This document shows positions 44,553-53,715 of a DNA stretch of 64,000 bases, piece after piece. The DNA is taken from contig NZ_LELK01000009.1 in the NCBI RefSeq assembly GCF_001039475.1, forward strand, positions 124,001 to 188,000. The letters are read 5' to 3'. The position numbers and the translations under genes are program-made. Source of the stretch: Guptibacillus hwajinpoensis (GTDB taxonomy: Bacteria; Bacillota; Bacilli; Bacillales; Guptibacillaceae). Every line of letters starts with the position of its first letter. Within the stretch, counting starts at the first letter, position 1. A model generated the notes under the pieces. The model ran no database searches and had not been told where the DNA came from. It saw nothing but the letters and a program-made list of their open reading frames with translations.

Positions 44553-44826
44553 AATTTTCGGTAGCTTGCTTTCTTCGTTTACGCTCTTCTTCCATTCTCT
44601 CTACATAAACACGGCCTTCTTCTTCAATATGGATCTGATCTACTTTTCTCTCTTCTGCCGTCAACTGCATTGTTTTGTAGCCGCTGTAAACAATCCCTGC
44701 TAGTACAAAATAAAGCCACCATGGGAAACTGGAGAAAAAGCTAGATACATTCGAAGAAACTTCGGTAAGTTGGAGAACACTAATGATAAATAGAAATCCA
44801 AGAATAATAAGAACACCCTTCCTCAA
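44551..44826 (-). CDS. yhaL: Sporulation protein YhaL
   Basis: A 91-residue protein with a hydrophobic N-terminal half (two helices) and a charged tail. FPWWLYFVLAGIVYSGYKTM...AEERKVDQIHIEEEGRVYVERMEEER matches B. subtilis YhaL, a mother-cell protein of unknown mechanism; the N-terminus here is about 20 residues longer. The start is a TTG at 44826 preceded by AGGAAGTGG. A near-perfect SigE promoter lies 50 bp ahead. The position next to prsA is as in B. subtilis. Confidence 0.82.
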   Translation of the reverse strand: MRKGVLIILGFLFIISVLQLTEVSSNVSSFFSSFPWWLYFVLAGIVYSGYKTMQLTAEERKVDQIHIEEEGRVYVERMEEERKRRKQATEN

Positions 44827-44875
44827 CGTAAGCCACTTCCTTTCCTACTCTCGTACAAGCTCATTTGATTACTAC

Positions 44876-44904
44876 ACTGTATGTAGAAATAGAAAGGAAT
44901 ATGC
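44876..44904 (-). promoter_or_regulatory. SigE-like promoter of yhaL
   Basis: On the minus strand GCATATT (44898-44904), 14 bp, CATACAGT (44876-44883) fit the SigE consensus kmATATT-N14-CATACAnT at every fixed position. Confidence 0.72.
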
Positions 44905-44910
44905 CTCAAG

Positions 44911-46197
44911 TTACGTCTCAGAATGGATACGATTTGAGTCCTGGTGACTATGAAGCTTAAACATTACACCATAGAGTAATGCTGCACACACAGCTAGTAT
45001 ACTAATAAGATAAAAAGTCATTTGAAATCCAATTAACGCCGTCATTGGTATAGCTGCTGGGGCAATTGTTCTACCGATAGTAAAACGAAGGCTTCCTGCA
45101 GCGAAATATTGACCACGCATGTGCTCAGGTGCAAGTCTTGACACAAATCCTTCTTGAATACCTACAACCATGAGCTCTCCTAATGTAAAAACAAACATCG
45201 CTAATGCAAGCATCCACACATGAGTCGTATGACCAAACATAACCATACTTAAAGCATAGATTAGACACGAAGCGATAAAGACATTTCGCTCCTTATATCT
45301 ACTCATTTTTGAAGTCATATAGACCGTTAATAGAGCGACTAATAGGCCATTTTCTGAAATGAGCCAACTGAAAATCCGGTTACCGTCTGCACTAATATTG
45401 AAATCAAAGAGAGATAGCACAGGTTGTGTTGGTACGGATTCACTTAAATAGACAGCAATCAACAAATCTAGCTGCATAAACGTTTGAGCTACAAGAATTC
45501 CTGCGAGAATAAATAGGAGGAACACTTTATCCTGCACAATAATCCTGTAGTCCCTAAGCTGATTCGAAATAAAGCTGGTCCACTTGGTGGACGACTCAGA
45601 AACAAGTTTCTTTTGCATTTTATCCGGAGCCGTTTCTCGAATAAAGACTCCAATTAAAGCACTAACCCCAAAACTTACAAGCGCCGCTAGTAAAAGTAAT
45701 TCAAATCTATGTTGAAAGAAAAAGATTCCTCCAAGGATTGGACCTGCAACAACAGATATATTGAGTGCCGTGTAAAAGACAGCAAAGACGGTATTTCGGT
45801 CTTTCTCTTCAACAACGTCTGCAACCATTGCATGGCTTGCGGGCCAATATAATGAGCCAAACACCCCTAGTATTGAGAAACTAATAAAGGTTAGCATTGG
45901 AGAGTTGAACCAAGGAGAATTAGCAAGAGCAAAAAGGATAAACGTTATACCTTGTCCGAATGCTGAAACAAACATCATTCGTTTTCTTCCATATTGATCC
46001 GCACAATAACCACCAACAAGGTTAGCAACAACGGCAATTACTTGTGAAAGAACTAGTAGTAGCCCTGCCATTCCCTTTCCAAATGAGTCAGAAAAATAAA
46101 TCGCCATAAAGGGAAAGAACATCCAGAAAAGAACATTCATCATCCCTTCACCAAACAGTCGAATCTTTAAGTTTCGATCCCAATCTTTTATTCTCAT
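44911..46197 (-). CDS. MFS transporter
   Basis: A 428-residue major facilitator with about 12 transmembrane helices. The A-type motif GGYCADQYGRKRMMFVS lies between helices 2 and 3, with a second charged loop SKMSRYKERNVF in the C-half. Drug or metabolite export of the DHA1/MdtH style is likely, but the substrate is unknown. The ATG at 46197 has GGAGGA five bases upstream; a longer frame 5' lacks one and runs into the yhaM terminator. It lies directly downstream of that terminator and may be read through from yhaM. Confidence 0.88.
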   Translation of the reverse strand: MRIKDWDRNLKIRLFGEGMMNVLFWMFFPFMAIYFSDSFGKGMAGLLLVLSQVIAVVANLVGGYCADQYGRKRMMFVSAFGQGITFILFALANSPWFNSPMLTFISFSILGVFGSLYWPASHAMVADVVEEKDRNTVFAVFYTALNISVVAGPILGGIFFFQHRFELLLLAALVSFGVSALIGVFIRETAPDKMQKKLVSESSTKWTSFISNQLRDYRIIVQDKVFLLFILAGILVAQTFMQLDLLIAVYLSESVPTQPVLSLFDFNISADGNRIFSWLISENGLLVALLTVYMTSKMSRYKERNVFIASCLIYALSMVMFGHTTHVWMLALAMFVFTLGELMVVGIQEGFVSRLAPEHMRGQYFAAGSLRFTIGRTIAPAAIPMTALIGFQMTFYLISILAVCAALLYGVMFKLHSHQDSNRIHSET

Positions 46198-46220
46198 AGG
46201 ATTCCTCCGTAGTAAGTCAC

Positions 46221-46258
46221 AAAAAAAAGAGAAACGGCTCATTAGCGCGTTTCTCTTT
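46221..46258 (-). terminator. Terminator of yhaM
   Basis: AAAGAGAAACG and CGTTTCTCTTT form an 11-bp stem; on the minus strand T8 follows. Confidence 0.88.
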
Positions 46259-46274
46259 CGTTCGTCTGCCTCTA

Positions 46275-47240
46275 TTAGCTTTCTCTTTTCACAGTTTCCA
46301 TCTGTGGCTTGTAAAATGAACGATTATCAAGAGCGAATACTCGATCAGTAAATTCACCTGGTTCTACTTTATCAAGAGCGCGATCAAGCATATTCATTTT
46401 TGCGTCAATGTTATCAATCATATGAAGGATCTCTGCCTCGCGAATCATAGGTGGCTTCGGACTTCCCCATTCTGCTTTCCCGTGGTGGCTTAGGATGAGG
46501 TGTTGAAGAAGCATCACTTCTTCTCCTTCAATTTCTAATTCTTTCGCAGCTTGTCCGATTTCGTTTACCATAATTGATATATGACCTAGTAACTTTCCTT
46601 CATTGGTATAGCTTGCAGCAATTGATCCGGAAAGTTCCACGACTTTTCCTAGGTCATGAAGAATAATGCCTCCATAAAGCAAATCTGTATCCAATGATGG
46701 GTAGAGATTCGATAGGGATTTAGCAATATCTAGCATAGATACAACATGGTAAGATAATCCGGATACGAACTCGTGGTGATTCTTCGTTGCTGCTGGGAAA
46801 GTAAGAAATTCATTTTGATGCTTTTTAACTAGATGTCGTGTGATTCGCTGAATATTTGGATTGCGCATTTCAAATACATATTGCGTGATTTTCTCCATAA
46901 TTTCATTTATTTCAAGCGGAGCAGATTCTACAAAATCACTAACCTTAACTTGATCCATATCTGTCGCCAATCGTATTGTCTTAATACGAAGCTGATTGCG
47001 GCCTCTATAATTTGTTACATCACCTTTTACTTTAATAATTTGTTGTGCATCGAAGCTTTCCTCGTCATCAGAAGAAGCATCCCATAGCTTCGCTTCAATG
47101 TCTCCTGATTTATCTTGTAGTATTAACGTTAAGAAAGGCTTTCCATTGCTCGCTACACCTTTCACAGATGATTTAATTAATAAATAGTGATCAACTTGAT
47201 CACCAACACGATAATGACCGATGCCTTTAAAATCCTTCAT
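46275..47240 (-). CDS. yhaM: 3'-5' exoribonuclease YhaM
   Basis: Exoribonuclease of 321 residues with an N-terminal OB-fold nucleic-acid-binding domain (about 15-95, [17 protein letters not shown]) and a C-terminal HD domain with the metal ligands His195-Asp196 in [10 protein letters not shown], plus further His in LGHISIM and [12 protein letters not shown]. It matches B. subtilis YhaM (314 residues), which trims RNA and can act on single-stranded DNA. The ATG follows GGAGGTGG. Between it and yhaN lie two-component genes that are not there in B. subtilis. Confidence 0.95.
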   Translation of the reverse strand: MKDFKGIGHYRVGDQVDHYLLIKSSVKGVASNGKPFLTLILQDKSGDIEAKLWDASSDDEESFDAQQIIKVKGDVTNYRGRNQLRIKTIRLATDMDQVKVSDFVESAPLEINEIMEKITQYVFEMRNPNIQRITRHLVKKHQNEFLTFPAATKNHHEFVSGLSYHVVSMLDIAKSLSNLYPSLDTDLLYGGIILHDLGKVVELSGSIAASYTNEGKLLGHISIMVNEIGQAAKELEIEGEEVMLLQHLILSHHGKAEWGSPKPPMIREAEILHMIDNIDAKMNMLDRALDKVEPGEFTDRVFALDNRSFYKPQMETVKRES

Positions 47241-47308
47241 CTTTCCACCTCCGCGGCAAAATCTATCTACCTAGTATAGCACAGCCTCAACTTGTCATTG
47301 GACCATGA

Positions 47309-48670
47309 TTATTTCTTTATTGAACTTGGAATAATAATTGAAAACACTACGCCCTCTTCTAAATTCGTCACTTCCGCTGACCCTTCATGACGCTCTGCGA
47401 TTTTTTTCACAATCGCAAGTCCTATACCAAATTGCCCTTTGTCACCTTTTTGGAAGGGTTCAAACAAACGCTCTTTTTCTACTGTCTCAAAAGAAATTTG
47501 TTCCCCATCATTATATACCTCAACTTTTACCTGTTGATCGCTTTGAATAGCAGTTAATTCTATTTTGCTGTTAGCATAACGTAATGCATTCTGAACGAGA
47601 TTGTCCATTGCTGTTAGCATTTGTTCACGTATAGCAGTGATTTCAATATCTTCACCAGAAATCGTAAACATCACATCTTCTCGCTGATACATGAATCGTT
47701 CTCGAATTTCCTCTGCTAGAATTCCAAATCGAAACGTTTCAAAGTTCTCTTCAGGTTCATCGATTGAATCTAATTTAATATACGTTAGCATTGCCTTTAC
47801 TCGTTGATCCATACGATCCGATTCATTTAGAATAATCGTCATAGTATTATCAAGGGAATCAGGCATTACACCGTCTTTAATTGATTGAGCATAGCTTTTG
47901 ATAATCATAATCGGTGTTTTTAATTCATGTGAAGCATGTTGGATAAACGTTTTTTGAGCTTTGTCATATCGCATTAAATTCTGCCTCATTAACTCAAACT
48001 GATTGGAAAGCTTCTGAAATTCTTCATCGCCCTCCCAGCGGAATGGCTCCTTCCAGTTACGGTTTGCAATTTGTTCAAACCGTTCCCCAAGAACGGTTAG
48101 CGGTCTACGTAAATACCTCGCAATCCATGCTGCCGGAAAAAGACTCAGTAACAATGCAAAAAAGAGGATTACCATTAACCTCCACCACAGACGATCAATC
48201 ATCTGATCTCGGTAAGTATCCCACATATATGAAATAAAATAGGCTTCCTGTCCATTTACGTCAACTTTAGAGATAACATAAAAGAGTGACGCTTGATCAT
48301 TATACGTTAGCTCATAGCGACCTTTATCCTGTTCTTGATCTAGAGCATTTTTACGCATTTCAATAATGACTTCATCAGGAATAGGATCTCCTTGTAGCGG
48401 TCCACTATATAACCTCGTGATTAACGTGTGCCCTACTGAACGTGCTGCATCTCTTCTTTCAATAAAATCTTCATCAGTCTGAGGCGGAAGTGGTCCATCT
48501 TGATCCGGAAAGGTGTAACGCTGCTGCTCGCTCTCAATAATTTGATACGTTTCTTCCGTTAGGGTTCCTTTAATGGAAAGTGGATAGATGACTGCTATTA
48601 CTACCCCAACGAGTAGGACAAGGATCATAAACGATAGCCAGATCCGTTTCGTTAAGTTAAGACGAATCAT
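47309..48670 (-). CDS. cssS: CssS-like sensor histidine kinase
   Basis: Membrane kinase of 453 residues: helix at about 10-30, an extracytoplasmic sensor of about 130 residues, a second helix (165-185), HAMP linker, phosphoacceptor His248 in HASHELKTPIMIIKSYAQSIKDG, and an ATPase domain with MDNLVQNALRY, EPFQKG and GIGLAIVKK. It resembles B. subtilis CssS, which senses misfolded secreted proteins, especially in the SY.(W/L)D.YRD segment and the KTPxMxIxxYxQSIKDG box. It overlaps its response regulator gene by four bases. YclK-type kinases are an alternative. Confidence 0.72.
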   Translation of the reverse strand: MIRLNLTKRIWLSFMILVLLVGVVIAVIYPLSIKGTLTEETYQIIESEQQRYTFPDQDGPLPPQTDEDFIERRDAARSVGHTLITRLYSGPLQGDPIPDEVIIEMRKNALDQEQDKGRYELTYNDQASLFYVISKVDVNGQEAYFISYMWDTYRDQMIDRLWWRLMVILFFALLLSLFPAAWIARYLRRPLTVLGERFEQIANRNWKEPFRWEGDEEFQKLSNQFELMRQNLMRYDKAQKTFIQHASHELKTPIMIIKSYAQSIKDGVMPDSLDNTMTIILNESDRMDQRVKAMLTYIKLDSIDEPEENFETFRFGILAEEIRERFMYQREDVMFTISGEDIEITAIREQMLTAMDNLVQNALRYANSKIELTAIQSDQQVKVEVYNDGEQISFETVEKERLFEPFQKGDKGQFGIGLAIVKKIAERHEGSAEVTNLEEGVVFSIIIPSSIKK

Positions 48671-49332
48671 GTAATTAACCGGTACCCAAGTCCGTAAGAT
48701 GTTTCAAGATTCATGCGAGGCATCTTTTTGCGGACTCGTCTAATTACATCATCAACAGCACGATCGGAGCCTACATAGTCATCTCCCCAAACATGAACTA
48801 ATATTTGCTCTCTCGAGAGCGTTTGATTGACATGATCCACAAGGTATAGAATTAAATCCATTTCCTTTGTTGTTAATTCAATAGGCTCCCCACGATCCAG
48901 TACTTTACGTGCTGTTGGATCGATTTCATATTCAACAATTTCAAACCGCTTTTGTGAAGGTTGTTGATAGACTCTTTTCAAGAGCTTCTTAGCACGAATG
49001 ATAAGTTCTCTAGGCATAAAAGGTTTGGCAATGTAATCATCGCTTCCTAATTCAAGACCAACAATGCGGTCGAGATCTTCGTCTCTTGCAGAAATAAAGA
49101 TAACTGGAACATCATCTTCTGCTTTAATTTTCTTTAATAATTCATATCCGTCTATTCCAGGCAACATAATATCAAGAATCCAAAGGTGACACGACTCATG
49201 GATACTCTCCATTGCCTCTTCACCGCTCACAAACGTTTTTACTTGAAACCCTTCTTTTTCCATATATGTTTTTAATATTTGTACTAGATTTTCTTCATCT
49301 TCGACTAAATGCACTTTATAGGTTTCTTCCAT
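48667..49332 (-). CDS. cssR: CssR-like OmpR-family response regulator
   Basis: A 221-residue regulator: receiver domain with acceptor Asp54 in HLWILDIMLPGIDGYELL, and a C-terminal winged helix with DDVIRRVRKKMPRMNLETSYGLGYRL. It shares with B. subtilis CssR the strings HLWILDIMLP, VPVIFISARD, PRELIIR and DDYxGxDRxVDDxxRRxRxKMP. CssR activates htrA/htrB-type quality-control proteases on secretion stress; none is in this window. The ATG at 49332 follows GAGGTGAG by four bases; the GTG nine bases upstream is part of that site. Confidence 0.75.
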   Translation of the reverse strand: MEETYKVHLVEDEENLVQILKTYMEKEGFQVKTFVSGEEAMESIHESCHLWILDIMLPGIDGYELLKKIKAEDDVPVIFISARDEDLDRIVGLELGSDDYIAKPFMPRELIIRAKKLLKRVYQQPSQKRFEIVEYEIDPTARKVLDRGEPIELTTKEMDLILYLVDHVNQTLSREQILVHVWGDDYVGSDRAVDDVIRRVRKKMPRMNLETSYGLGYRLIT

Positions 49333-49347
49333 GAAACTCACCTCATC

Positions 49348-52128
49348 TTATTGTACCTTTTTTGTAGAGAATGTCGTGCGCTCTAAAACATGAATATTTT
49401 CACCTAGACCACTCGTTGTGTCAATATGACAGGTTAATAAAATCACTTGATGATTAATAGAAAACTCCTTGATAAAACTTTTCGCTTTCTCTGTACGTTT
49501 TGCATCAAAATTCACAAAAATATCATCGAGAAAAATTGGTAACTGGATAGGTGATATAGAAGCAAGAGCAAGTCGTATACAAAGATATAGCTGCTCAACT
49601 GTTCCCCTACTAAGCTCAGATGGCTTGTATGCTTTTCCACCGCTATGCATCACGCGAAAACCCATTCCTTCAGAAGGAGGGAAAATAGCAGTATATCGCC
49701 CTTCTGTGATCACATTAAAATAGTGTTCAGCTTTTTTAAGTACAGCGGGAAGCCGTTCTTCTTGATAATGCGCCTTTGCCTTTACTAAAAGGTCAGATGC
49801 CACTTTATAAACCGACCATTTCCACGCAAGAGCATTGATTTCGTCTTCCTTTTGCTTTTGCTGTAACAGAAGATCTTCATATGTACCATCTTCAGTTAAG
49901 AGATGCATTCGCTCCTGCTCAGCAGCTAGTTGTTGGTAGACTTCCTGTTGTTTCTTTATAACTGAACGTTCCTCACGCTCTACTGTAATGAGTTCACTCT
50001 CAATTTCTTCTAATGATATACGCTCCGAACATAAATCCGATTCGTCTACCTGTGAATCAATCGTTACAAGTTGATTCAAGATCTCTTTAGCTTCTTTTTG
50101 CGCATTTCCCTTCGTTCTGAACGCTTCTTCCGTATCTGTTTCCGCTATGCTCATCAATTCCTTCATTTCATTTCTGCATGATGTAAGCTTTTCGTTAATG
50201 TCAGCTAGTTGTGATTCAAGAGATTGGTATTGATCACGTAGTTTCTCAATTTCTCGAATTGCTTCTCGCTCTTCATCTGCTTTTTGAAGTAAAAGCTGCA
50301 TTGCATTTTCAGCGTAATAGTATGTTATGTTCGTATCATCACATACTTTCTTAATTCCATCTTCAACTACCTTTAAACTGTAGTCAAGTTCTTCTAGCTG
50401 CCGCTGCTTATGACTATAATTCTGTTGTCGCTTTTTAATAGAAGTAATCTTATCAAATGAATCTAGTACTGAATGCAGTGGAATAGTATCGGGAAAGGTA
50501 TTAGACGATCTCCACTTTTTAATAGCACTCTCAATTTGATAGCGTTCCGCTTCCCAACGATCTACTTTTTCTGCAGCTTTAATGTAGGTGCGATTTAAGC
50601 GATCCAGCTGTTCTTTTGCTTGCTCAACTCTCCTTCTGAGCTCAAGATCTTGGATAAGCAAATCATGGTCGCTTCCATGACTATTTTCCTTCGTAAGGGT
50701 CATTAGATAAGCACCTATTAAAGCGATTGCTGATGATGCAATTCCAAGAAACCAACTTTCATAAAGTCCCAATCCAATAAAGAGGAGCAATGCACATATG
50801 ACCAATCCACCTTGCCATTTCTGTCTTCCAGCCGGTATTTTACTATTACTAATCCTCTCTCTTTCACTATCAGACAAAAGCCTTCCCTTTAGCAGCTCGT
50901 ATTCGCTCTCTTCTTTTTCCAGTTCCTCTTGTGCTGACTGGAAAGACTCATTTAGATAGCGGTACTCCTGATCAGATCGATTGCGATCTTCTATATGTTG
51001 TTTCAGCTCTTCTCTCGCTGTAAAACTCGTGTTGGCATGGTTTGCATCTTCTCTTACTAACCCAAGACTATCTAGTTCATCTCCAAGGATTGATTCGATC
51101 GACATCAAGTCACGTTCAAGTTCTTTGCGCTCTTCTGATCTTGCTCGAAACAGCACCATTTGTTCATTCCAGTAAGAAACATCTTGAAGAAACACTTTCC
51201 ACTCTGGCATAATATCAAAGCTATTCATTTCTTCTTTCATCTTTTGGAGTCTTTTCAACATACTTTCTGATTCTCCAGAAAGAAGAACGGCTTGTTCTTT
51301 CCACTTATCCATTCGAATTAAGCCGTCTTCTGGGAAAGGTTTGTATTTAGGAAGTTTGCTAAGGTGACTCTCTAATCTCCGCTTTTCCTTCAATAGGGGG
51401 AATACGCGCTTCTCTCGATCAAGATTGCGACGTTCACTCCGCAAGTGCTCTAATCGTTCAGTATGTTCTGAAACCTGACCTTCCAGTTGCTGTTTATTTT
51501 GTACTATCCTATTATATTCTCCATTCTTTTTAGCCCATTCATTTGTTTTCTTCTTTAAAGTCTCCCAATTTTCTAGTTCATCATTTAGAAGTGGCTTTCG
51601 CCCGCCAGGTTTAAACAGCTCTCCCTGACGCTTATCAAATGCCTTTTCAACAGCTAAAAGAGAAGTTCCTCCACTCATACCCGCTTCATAAAGAACTTGA
51701 TTCCAACCGTCTTCATCATAACGATGGTAATCATTAAGGGTGTTGAGATTGCAAAAGAAAATTTGTCGGAAACTAGAGCGATTCATTCCTTTTAATAATT
51801 GCTTTAAATTTTCTTCATCACCGGTTGATCCATCAGGAAAGTGAATCGTAACATCCCCTGAAGCCTTCCCTTTCGTTCGTTCTACTACAATCTTTTCACC
51901 ATTGCTCTCCATTGTAAGTGTTCCACCAAAGCGCCCATGGTGGTTCATTTCGTAGCTTTCCTCATGACGTGCGGGAAATCCAAATAAAATCGATTCAATG
52001 AATGCAAGAAGAGTGGATTTGCCAGCTTCATTTTCACCGTAAATGAGGTGAATAGTAGAAGAGATAGTTGTCATTTGAAAATCCTCGAATTTCCCAAAGC
52101 TATAAATATGCAATTCAAGAAGCTTCAC
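49348..52128 (-). CDS. yhaN: SbcC/Rad50-like ATPase YhaN
   Basis: A 926-residue SMC-like ATPase: Walker A GENEAGKST at 31-39, two long coiled-coil arms, a hydrophobic pair of helices in the middle (about 430-465), and a C-terminal ABC half with ELSRGTVEQLYLCIRLAL and Walker B IFLDDIFVNFD. The membrane hairpin inside the coiled coil is characteristic of YhaN and suggests that the complex is membrane-bound, unlike SbcC. The GTG start overlaps the yhaO stop (GTGA), with GGAGGTGA upstream. It likely works with YhaO in DNA end processing. Confidence 0.92.
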   Translation of the reverse strand: MKLLELHIYSFGKFEDFQMTTISSTIHLIYGENEAGKSTLLAFIESILFGFPARHEESYEMNHHGRFGGTLTMESNGEKIVVERTKGKASGDVTIHFPDGSTGDEENLKQLLKGMNRSSFRQIFFCNLNTLNDYHRYDEDGWNQVLYEAGMSGGTSLLAVEKAFDKRQGELFKPGGRKPLLNDELENWETLKKKTNEWAKKNGEYNRIVQNKQQLEGQVSEHTERLEHLRSERRNLDREKRVFPLLKEKRRLESHLSKLPKYKPFPEDGLIRMDKWKEQAVLLSGESESMLKRLQKMKEEMNSFDIMPEWKVFLQDVSYWNEQMVLFRARSEERKELERDLMSIESILGDELDSLGLVREDANHANTSFTAREELKQHIEDRNRSDQEYRYLNESFQSAQEELEKEESEYELLKGRLLSDSERERISNSKIPAGRQKWQGGLVICALLLFIGLGLYESWFLGIASSAIALIGAYLMTLTKENSHGSDHDLLIQDLELRRRVEQAKEQLDRLNRTYIKAAEKVDRWEAERYQIESAIKKWRSSNTFPDTIPLHSVLDSFDKITSIKKRQQNYSHKQRQLEELDYSLKVVEDGIKKVCDDTNITYYYAENAMQLLLQKADEEREAIREIEKLRDQYQSLESQLADINEKLTSCRNEMKELMSIAETDTEEAFRTKGNAQKEAKEILNQLVTIDSQVDESDLCSERISLEEIESELITVEREERSVIKKQQEVYQQLAAEQERMHLLTEDGTYEDLLLQQKQKEDEINALAWKWSVYKVASDLLVKAKAHYQEERLPAVLKKAEHYFNVITEGRYTAIFPPSEGMGFRVMHSGGKAYKPSELSRGTVEQLYLCIRLALASISPIQLPIFLDDIFVNFDAKRTEKAKSFIKEFSINHQVILLTCHIDTTSGLGENIHVLERTTFSTKKVQ

Positions 52129-53369
52129 TTTATATCACCTCCGTTATTCTCAACCAGGTAAGAAAGCAAGAGTTCCTCAGCTTCTTTCACAAGCTGGTCT
52201 TGATCATCAATTGTTTCAAGCGCTTTTCTAGCGCGCCTGTGTTCAAACAGTGGTGCCAGCGCTTCTTGTAAATCATTCTCTTTATAATCATCTGACGTAA
52301 CAAGAATGTCTTTTATAAATCCCTCTTGTTGTTCTAAAACCTGTCGATCCCATGACGGCTTTGATTTCAAAGAGAACTTATATGGCCATACAAAATGATT
52401 ATCTTCCATCTCTCTGTTTAGTTGTAGGGCAAGAAGAAGATCCTCTAGCTGATCTTCTTGAAGTAGTTGCGTATGTAGATGACTAATGCCAGTAAGTTCA
52501 ATTTCTATTAAATGCCCTCCTGAAGCAAAGAGGTCTTGATTCAAAAGATCCTCACAAGCATGCAAAAGATCTTGCATTGTTTCAAACGCTCCCAAATCGA
52601 TAGTAGGTCGATGCCAAGTAACATCAGATGTTTGATGAAAGGAGGTTGACGGAGATGCCTCACTTAACGTTACAAGATAGCACCCTTTCGCTCCTGTCTC
52701 CTTCCGGTGCGCTCCTTGGATATTACCTGGATAAATAACAGGAGGCTCTTCTAAAAGGTGTGCTCGCTTATGGATATGACCAAGAGCCCAGTAATCAAAA
52801 TCCTTTTCCACTAATTCACTAAGCGAAAATGGGGCGTATGAAGAATGCTCTGTCTGTCCTTCGAGATTTCCATGAAGCATCCCTATTTGGTAAACATCTT
52901 CTTCTACTCTAGAATACCGATCAACCATTTTCTCATTTACGTGACGTGACGGATAACTAAAGGCGTGTATATAAGCAAGTCTTTTGCCATCTTGTTCAAA
53001 AGGAATTGCTTCTACATTGCTTGGAAAGAAGTAACTACTTTCTGGCCAAGTTAAGCTTACCCACTCTCCATCAAGTGCATCATGATTTCCATGTGACAAA
53101 TAGCTATGAATCCCTGCATTGTGCAATCTTTGCAATTCTATTAAAAGCGTCATCTGCGCTTTAAGACTTCGATAGCTAGTATCAAATAAATCTCCTGCAA
53201 AAAGAACAAAATCGACTTTATTAGAAATCGCCAAATCAACAATACGCCTTAGCGAACGATAAGCACTATCTCTCACAAATTCATGTATGGAATTCGGAAG
53301 GCGATTGGCTCCAGAAAAAGGTCTATCTAAATGTAGATCCGCGCAGTGCAGGAAGGATATTGGTCTCAC
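52125..53369 (-). CDS. yhaO: SbcD/Mre11-like exonuclease YhaO
   Basis: A 414-residue metallophosphoesterase nuclease. The metal motifs are in order: CADLHLD (Asp11, His13), FAGDLFD (Asp60), SHGNHD (Asn95, His96), MLHGNLEG and GHIHKR. The C-terminal part is the helical domain that would bind YhaN. The GTG start follows AAGGAGCG by seven bases. It is first in the yhaO-yhaN operon; read on the minus strand, cssRS and yhaM come next, and yhaM is a nuclease too. It matches the B. subtilis gene. Confidence 0.93.
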   Translation of the reverse strand: MRPISFLHCADLHLDRPFSGANRLPNSIHEFVRDSAYRSLRRIVDLAISNKVDFVLFAGDLFDTSYRSLKAQMTLLIELQRLHNAGIHSYLSHGNHDALDGEWVSLTWPESSYFFPSNVEAIPFEQDGKRLAYIHAFSYPSRHVNEKMVDRYSRVEEDVYQIGMLHGNLEGQTEHSSYAPFSLSELVEKDFDYWALGHIHKRAHLLEEPPVIYPGNIQGAHRKETGAKGCYLVTLSEASPSTSFHQTSDVTWHRPTIDLGAFETMQDLLHACEDLLNQDLFASGGHLIEIELTGISHLHTQLLQEDQLEDLLLALQLNREMEDNHFVWPYKFSLKSKPSWDRQVLEQQEGFIKDILVTSDDYKENDLQEALAPLFEHRRARKALETIDDQDQLVKEAEELLLSYLVENNGGDIK

Positions 53370-53502
53370 TATTCATCGCTCCTTCTAATGCTCTCTTTAC
53401 CTACTAGTTTACCATATTTAATCGAGCGCACGTTCGCACAACCCTACATTTATCATCTCCAAAAACCATCCTCCCTTAACCCCTAACTTTAAGTTCATGA
53501 AC

Positions 53503-53656
53503 TTAGGCTCTTTTCTAATGCGGGACTATCGGGACAGGTGAGACCCCGTAGGAGCGTTAGCGACGAGGAGGCTCAAGTGTCCCGCCCCGCGGAAAGCGAG
53601 CATCCTGGAGCGGAAATTAACTCGATATAGCAACAATGTCTGCGAAAAGAGCCTAA
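53503..53656. repeat. MITE-like element with perfect terminal inverted repeats
   Basis: TTAGGCTCTTTTC at the left end and GAAAAGAGCCTAA at the right end are perfect 13-bp inverted repeats. The left part of the core found in other copies is missing (it jumps from TTTTCTAA to TGCGGGAC); the right part is complete. It takes up half of the 346-bp gap between yhaP and yhaO; the remainder holds no gene. Confidence 0.82.
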
Positions 53657-53660
53657 ACTT

Positions 53661-53696
53661 AAAAGTCATCCGCAACGTAATGCGGATGACTTTTAT
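53661..53696. terminator. Terminator of yhaP
   Basis: AAAAGTCATCCGCA and TGCGGATGACTTTT form a 14-bp stem with a 6-nt loop, directly after the MITE-like element and 19 bp from the yhaP stop codon. Confidence 0.88.
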
Positions 53697-53715
53697 TAAT
53701 CTATCTAGGTATGAT

